Assembly (NCBI GenBank): GCA_964415245.1
Contig: CAYQAJ010000039.1
Location: 1-26,153, forward strand
DNA length: 26,153 bases
Reading direction: 5' to 3'
Source of the DNA: CAYQAJ01 sp964415245
Lineage (GTDB): Bacteria > Planctomycetota > Planctomycetia > Pirellulales > Pirellulaceae
A program made the translations under genes and the position numbers. Shown here one piece after another: positions 24,118 through 26,153 of the stretch; positions within the stretch are counted from its first letter, which is position 1, and every line of letters begins with the position of its first letter. The notes beneath the pieces were generated by a model. The model was given only the letters and a program-made list of their open reading frames with translations, was not told the DNA's origin and made no database searches.

Positions 24118-24665
24118 ATCGCGACAAACTCGCGCAACAGCGCCGTATTATCGTGCCAGGTGCGCGCGGTCACGAGGTTGCCGTCGACCACAACCGGCCG
24201 ATCGACGTATTGCGCCCCGCCCTGCGTGGCATCCAATGCGCACTTGGCGACGGTCGTAACCGTGTGGCCGCGCAGCACGCCGGCCGCCGCAAGGATCTCG
24301 ATGCCGTGGCAAATCGAGGCCACGGGCTTGCCGGCCGCGAAGATGGCCCGCACCAGATCGAGCAGGTGCTCGTCGTAGCGAAGATACTCGGGCGCTCGTC
24401 CTCCGGAGAGGAACATCCCCGCATAGTCGTCGGCCCGGGCATCGCGAAAGCTGATCGAGGCGCCAAGGAAATAACCGGGCCGTTCCTGCGTGATGTCCCA
24501 GGGCACCTGCGAATCGGGGGGAATCTCGTGCAGCACGGTGTGATAGAGCCGCGCCTCGGGGCCGGCCACGACCACCTCAAAGCCGTCCTCGGGTAGACGG
24601 AAGTAGGCGTAAAACGTGTCGAGCGCCTCGGTGGCATCGCCGATGGGCATGAGGATCTTGGGCAT
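24090..24665 (-). CDS. DJ-1/PfpI family protein
   Basis: A 191-residue cytoplasmic protein of the DJ-1/PfpI (class I glutamine-amidotransferase-like) superfamily. MPKILMPIGDATEALDTFYA starts the first strand. FLSGGRAPEYL supplies the family GG and glutamate (E93). The nucleophile elbow is VASICHGIEIL with Cys119-His120. CALDATQGGAQYVDRPVVVD, then NLVTARTWHDN, completes the fold. Members act as glyoxalase/deglycase-like enzymes, proteases or stress chaperones, and sequence alone does not choose among them. The ATG at 24665 begins the conserved first strand; the longer frame to 24755 runs through intergenic palindromes. The last seven residues (QASGSRL) and the stop are encoded inside a heptad repeat. 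It lies alone between the kinase and the sigma unit. Confidence 0.92.
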   Translation of the reverse strand: MPKILMPIGDATEALDTFYAYFRLPEDGFEVVVAGPEARLYHTVLHEIPPDSQVPWDITQERPGYFLGASISFRDARADDYAGMFLSGGRAPEYLRYDEHLLDLVRAIFAAGKPVASICHGIEILAAAGVLRGHTVTTVAKCALDATQGGAQYVDRPVVVDGNLVTARTWHDNTALLREFVAMLQASGSRL

Positions 24666-24736
24666 GGCGGTACGAACAATGGTTGCTGGGAGCGGTCGTT
24701 GACCTTCGCGAGCAGCCGGCCAGAACCTTCGTGGGA

Positions 24737-24793
24737 GAAGCTGCCAGCTTCCCATCCGTCGTGCTAATCGACGCCGAAGCTGTCAGCTTCGGC
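24737..24793. repeat. Twin palindromes GAAGCTG-N-CAGCTTC
   Basis: gaagctg-c-cagcttc lies at 24737-24751 and gccgaagctg-t-cagcttcggc at 24773-24793; the 15-base cores start 39 bases apart. They sit in the space between the kinase stop and the DJ-1/PfpI start and may be dispersed palindromic repeats or paired operators. Confidence 0.65.
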
Positions 24794-24821
24794 TGCGAAT
24801 ACAGGCAATACTGCATCGGCT

Positions 24822-26153
24822 TCAATCACTGCTTCCGCCGTTTCCCACCGCCAGCGGAATCACGCGCACGGAGATGACATAGTCCTGGTCGCTTCTTTCG
24901 AGCTCGTGGGTCGATGCGTTGAAGAAGTAGGAACGGTTGAATTGGCTTCCCCGCGGCGAATCGAACAGCATGTGAATCTGATCGTCGGGCCCGCGCGGTT
25001 CGATCCCCGCATAGAACACGTCGCTCACGGGAACGTTCAAATCGGGCGGCGAGGTATATAACACCGACCCGGCTGGCTTGCCCGACAGGTCTCTGGGTGG
25101 GGACTCGTACAGCGGCTTGAGATCGCGGTCGTAGATACGAATCACGTATTCGGTACCCGGCAAATACGGGTCATACCGCCCGCTTGCCGTCCGCGCTCCG
25201 GAATCGGACTCCACGCGCGGACCGCGCAGGCCCACGCTCACCGACTCCACAAGATACCGCCGCCTCGCAATGGGTGCGTCGAAACGCACGAGATAAACGG
25301 TTGGCGCGCGCTCACCGTCGCGATCGAAAGTCTCGCTCAACGTGCTGCCGCCGATGCGGATGTCGTCCACGTCGGTGCCCGTGTGGTAGCCGATATGAAT
25401 TTCACGTGGATCGCGATTCTGGTCAGCGTCGCTGCCAGTGGCCGGCGGCGGCCAAACGTTGGCCAGCGGGGACGCTTCCGCTTGCGGGTCGGTAACACGG
25501 GTCGTCTTGCCTTTCTTGTCGCCGCCTGCCGTTTTGGCCTGATCTCGCCCGGTCCGATTCGCCCTTTTCCAGAGTTGCACTGTCACACCCAGCGCGAGAA
25601 CGACCAACAACACTCCCAGCGCGCCAGCAACGACATAGAGCACGGGAAGCGAACGCCGGGAACGCGCCCCCGCGCGCGGATGAGCTGACGTCACAGCCAC
25701 CGTGCGAACGGCAGGCGGTTCCCCCACCGTCTCCTGCACGGCGTGCTGGCTTTGCGTTTCGTCGAGAATCGCGCCACGGCGCTGATCCCCGTGGGCGTCG
25801 AGAAACTCCAGGAACCGGCCGGTCTGTTCGCCGACGTCGCTCGTCGCCTGCTGCGAGCCGACCGTCGTTGCCCCGGCCGCCACGGTTGCAACCGCCGTCT
25901 CCAGGGCCGCGATCGTTTCCTCCATCGATTGGTACCGATCGGCCGGATCTTTGGCGACCATGCGAGCAAAGACCCTTTCCACCGCCTCGGGCACGTCGCC
26001 ACGGCGGCCGCGAAGCGACGGAATGGGAAGCTCGCGATGGGCCAGTATCTTTTTGACGGCCGTGTCCCCCTGGTACGGCGGGAAGCCCGTCAACAGGAAA
26101 CACAGCGTGCAGCCCAGGCTGTAAACGTCGCTGCGGCGATCGGCGGTGTGCGT
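24822..26153 (-). CDS. Membrane Ser/Thr protein kinase, C-terminal part (5' end outside window)
   Basis: 443 residues are visible; the gene continues beyond the right edge, so the ATP-binding lobe and catalytic loop are not seen. The fragment begins in the kinase C-lobe: RRSDVYSLGCTLCFLLTG (subdomain IX), FPPYQGD, and RMVAKDPADRYQSMEE, the end of a Hanks-type domain. A charged juxtamembrane stretch, one membrane span (SLPVLYVVAGALGVLLVVLA, about 25570-25650) and an extracytoplasmic part of about 250 residues follow. The extracytoplasmic part starts with a Lys/Asp/Pro-rich linker and continues as beta-rich sequence with HIGYHTGTDVDDIRIGG, YLVRFDAPIARRRYLVESV and YVIRIYDRDLKPLYESP. I recognise no known sensor family (no PASTA, WD40 or TPR). 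It probably phosphorylates cytoplasmic targets in response to an external signal. Confidence 0.9.
   Translation of the reverse strand, partial: THTADRRSDVYSLGCTLCFLLTGFPPYQGDTAVKKILAHRELPIPSLRGRRGDVPEAVERVFARMVAKDPADRYQSMEETIAALETAVATVAAGATTVGSQQATSDVGEQTGRFLEFLDAHGDQRRGAILDETQSQHAVQETVGEPPAVRTVAVTSAHPRAGARSRRSLPVLYVVAGALGVLLVVLALGVTVQLWKRANRTGRDQAKTAGGDKKGKTTRVTDPQAEASPLANVWPPPATGSDADQNRDPREIHIGYHTGTDVDDIRIGGSTLSETFDRDGERAPTVYLVRFDAPIARRRYLVESVSVGLRGPRVESDSGARTASGRYDPYLPGTEYVIRIYDRDLKPLYESPPRDLSGKPAGSVLYTSPPDLNVPVSDVFYAGIEPRGPDDQIHMLFDSPRGSQFNRSYFFNASTHELERSDQDYVISVRVIPLAVGNGGSSD

Noticed and set aside
24666..24755. 30-residue N-terminal extension of the DJ-1/PfpI protein
   Set aside because: It is encoded partly by an intergenic palindrome and precedes the conserved first strand, which starts at the ATG at 24665.
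24794..24821. Promoter-like TTGAAG and TATTC elements upstream of the DJ-1/PfpI gene
   Set aside because: The match is weak, the -35-like part lies at the kinase stop, and no pair reaches the quality of the two promoters listed.

Overview
The window is GC-rich bacterial DNA with the character of a Planctomycetota genome, probably Pirellulales-like. The reasons are gene content rather than any RNA marker: a four-ACT aspartate kinase, a MoxR/DUF58/VWA cluster carrying a very large Ala/Glu/Gln-rich secreted coiled-coil protein, a giant membrane-anchored PQQ-propeller protein translationally coupled to an ECF sigma factor, a membrane Ser/Thr kinase, and few Shine-Dalgarno sites. No rRNA, tRNA, CRISPR array, integrase or intact transposase was seen. 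Both ends are cut inside genes, and there is one 100-N assembly gap (4988-5087).

Layout. 2-1684 (+) is the 3' part of an aspartate kinase, the only plus-strand gene. Everything else is on the minus strand and is read from right to left. 17576 down to 1739 looks like one long co-directional cluster behind a sigma70-like promoter at 17703-17731. In order of transcription it encodes a secreted prenyltransferase/terpenoid-cyclase-fold protein, a BatA-like VWA membrane protein, a second VWA membrane protein with a glutamine-amidotransferase-like segment, a DUF4175-like membrane protein, the giant secreted coiled-coil protein (overlapping the previous gene by ATGA), a MoxR AAA+ ATPase, a DUF58 protein and a small membrane protein. 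MoxR ATPases with DUF58 and VWA partners are thought to act as metal-dependent chaperone or remodelling systems for envelope proteins. Here the partners include several large periplasmic proteins that I cannot assign.

23835 down to 17957 is a two-gene unit: an ECF sigma factor whose stop overlaps (ATGA) the start of a 1743-residue protein. That protein has a short cytoplasmic head, one membrane span, a Gly/Ser/acid-rich linker, lectin/jelly-roll-like modules, a helical repeat region and a PQQ-type propeller. It looks like an anti-sigma/transducer domain fused to a huge extracytoplasmic sensor. To its right are a DJ-1/PfpI-family protein (24665-24090) and the 3' part of a membrane Ser/Thr kinase (from 26153 to 24822).

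The intergenic spaces are unusually structured. At least six carry short arrays with a 7-base period, each with a different unit. Others carry palindromic elements: a perfect 36-bp inverted repeat, a dRS3-like palindrome, a 122-bp nested inverted repeat, REP-like hairpins and twin GAAGCTG-N-CAGCTTC palindromes. With the sigma/giant-sensor pair and the MoxR cluster, these are the parts most worth following up.
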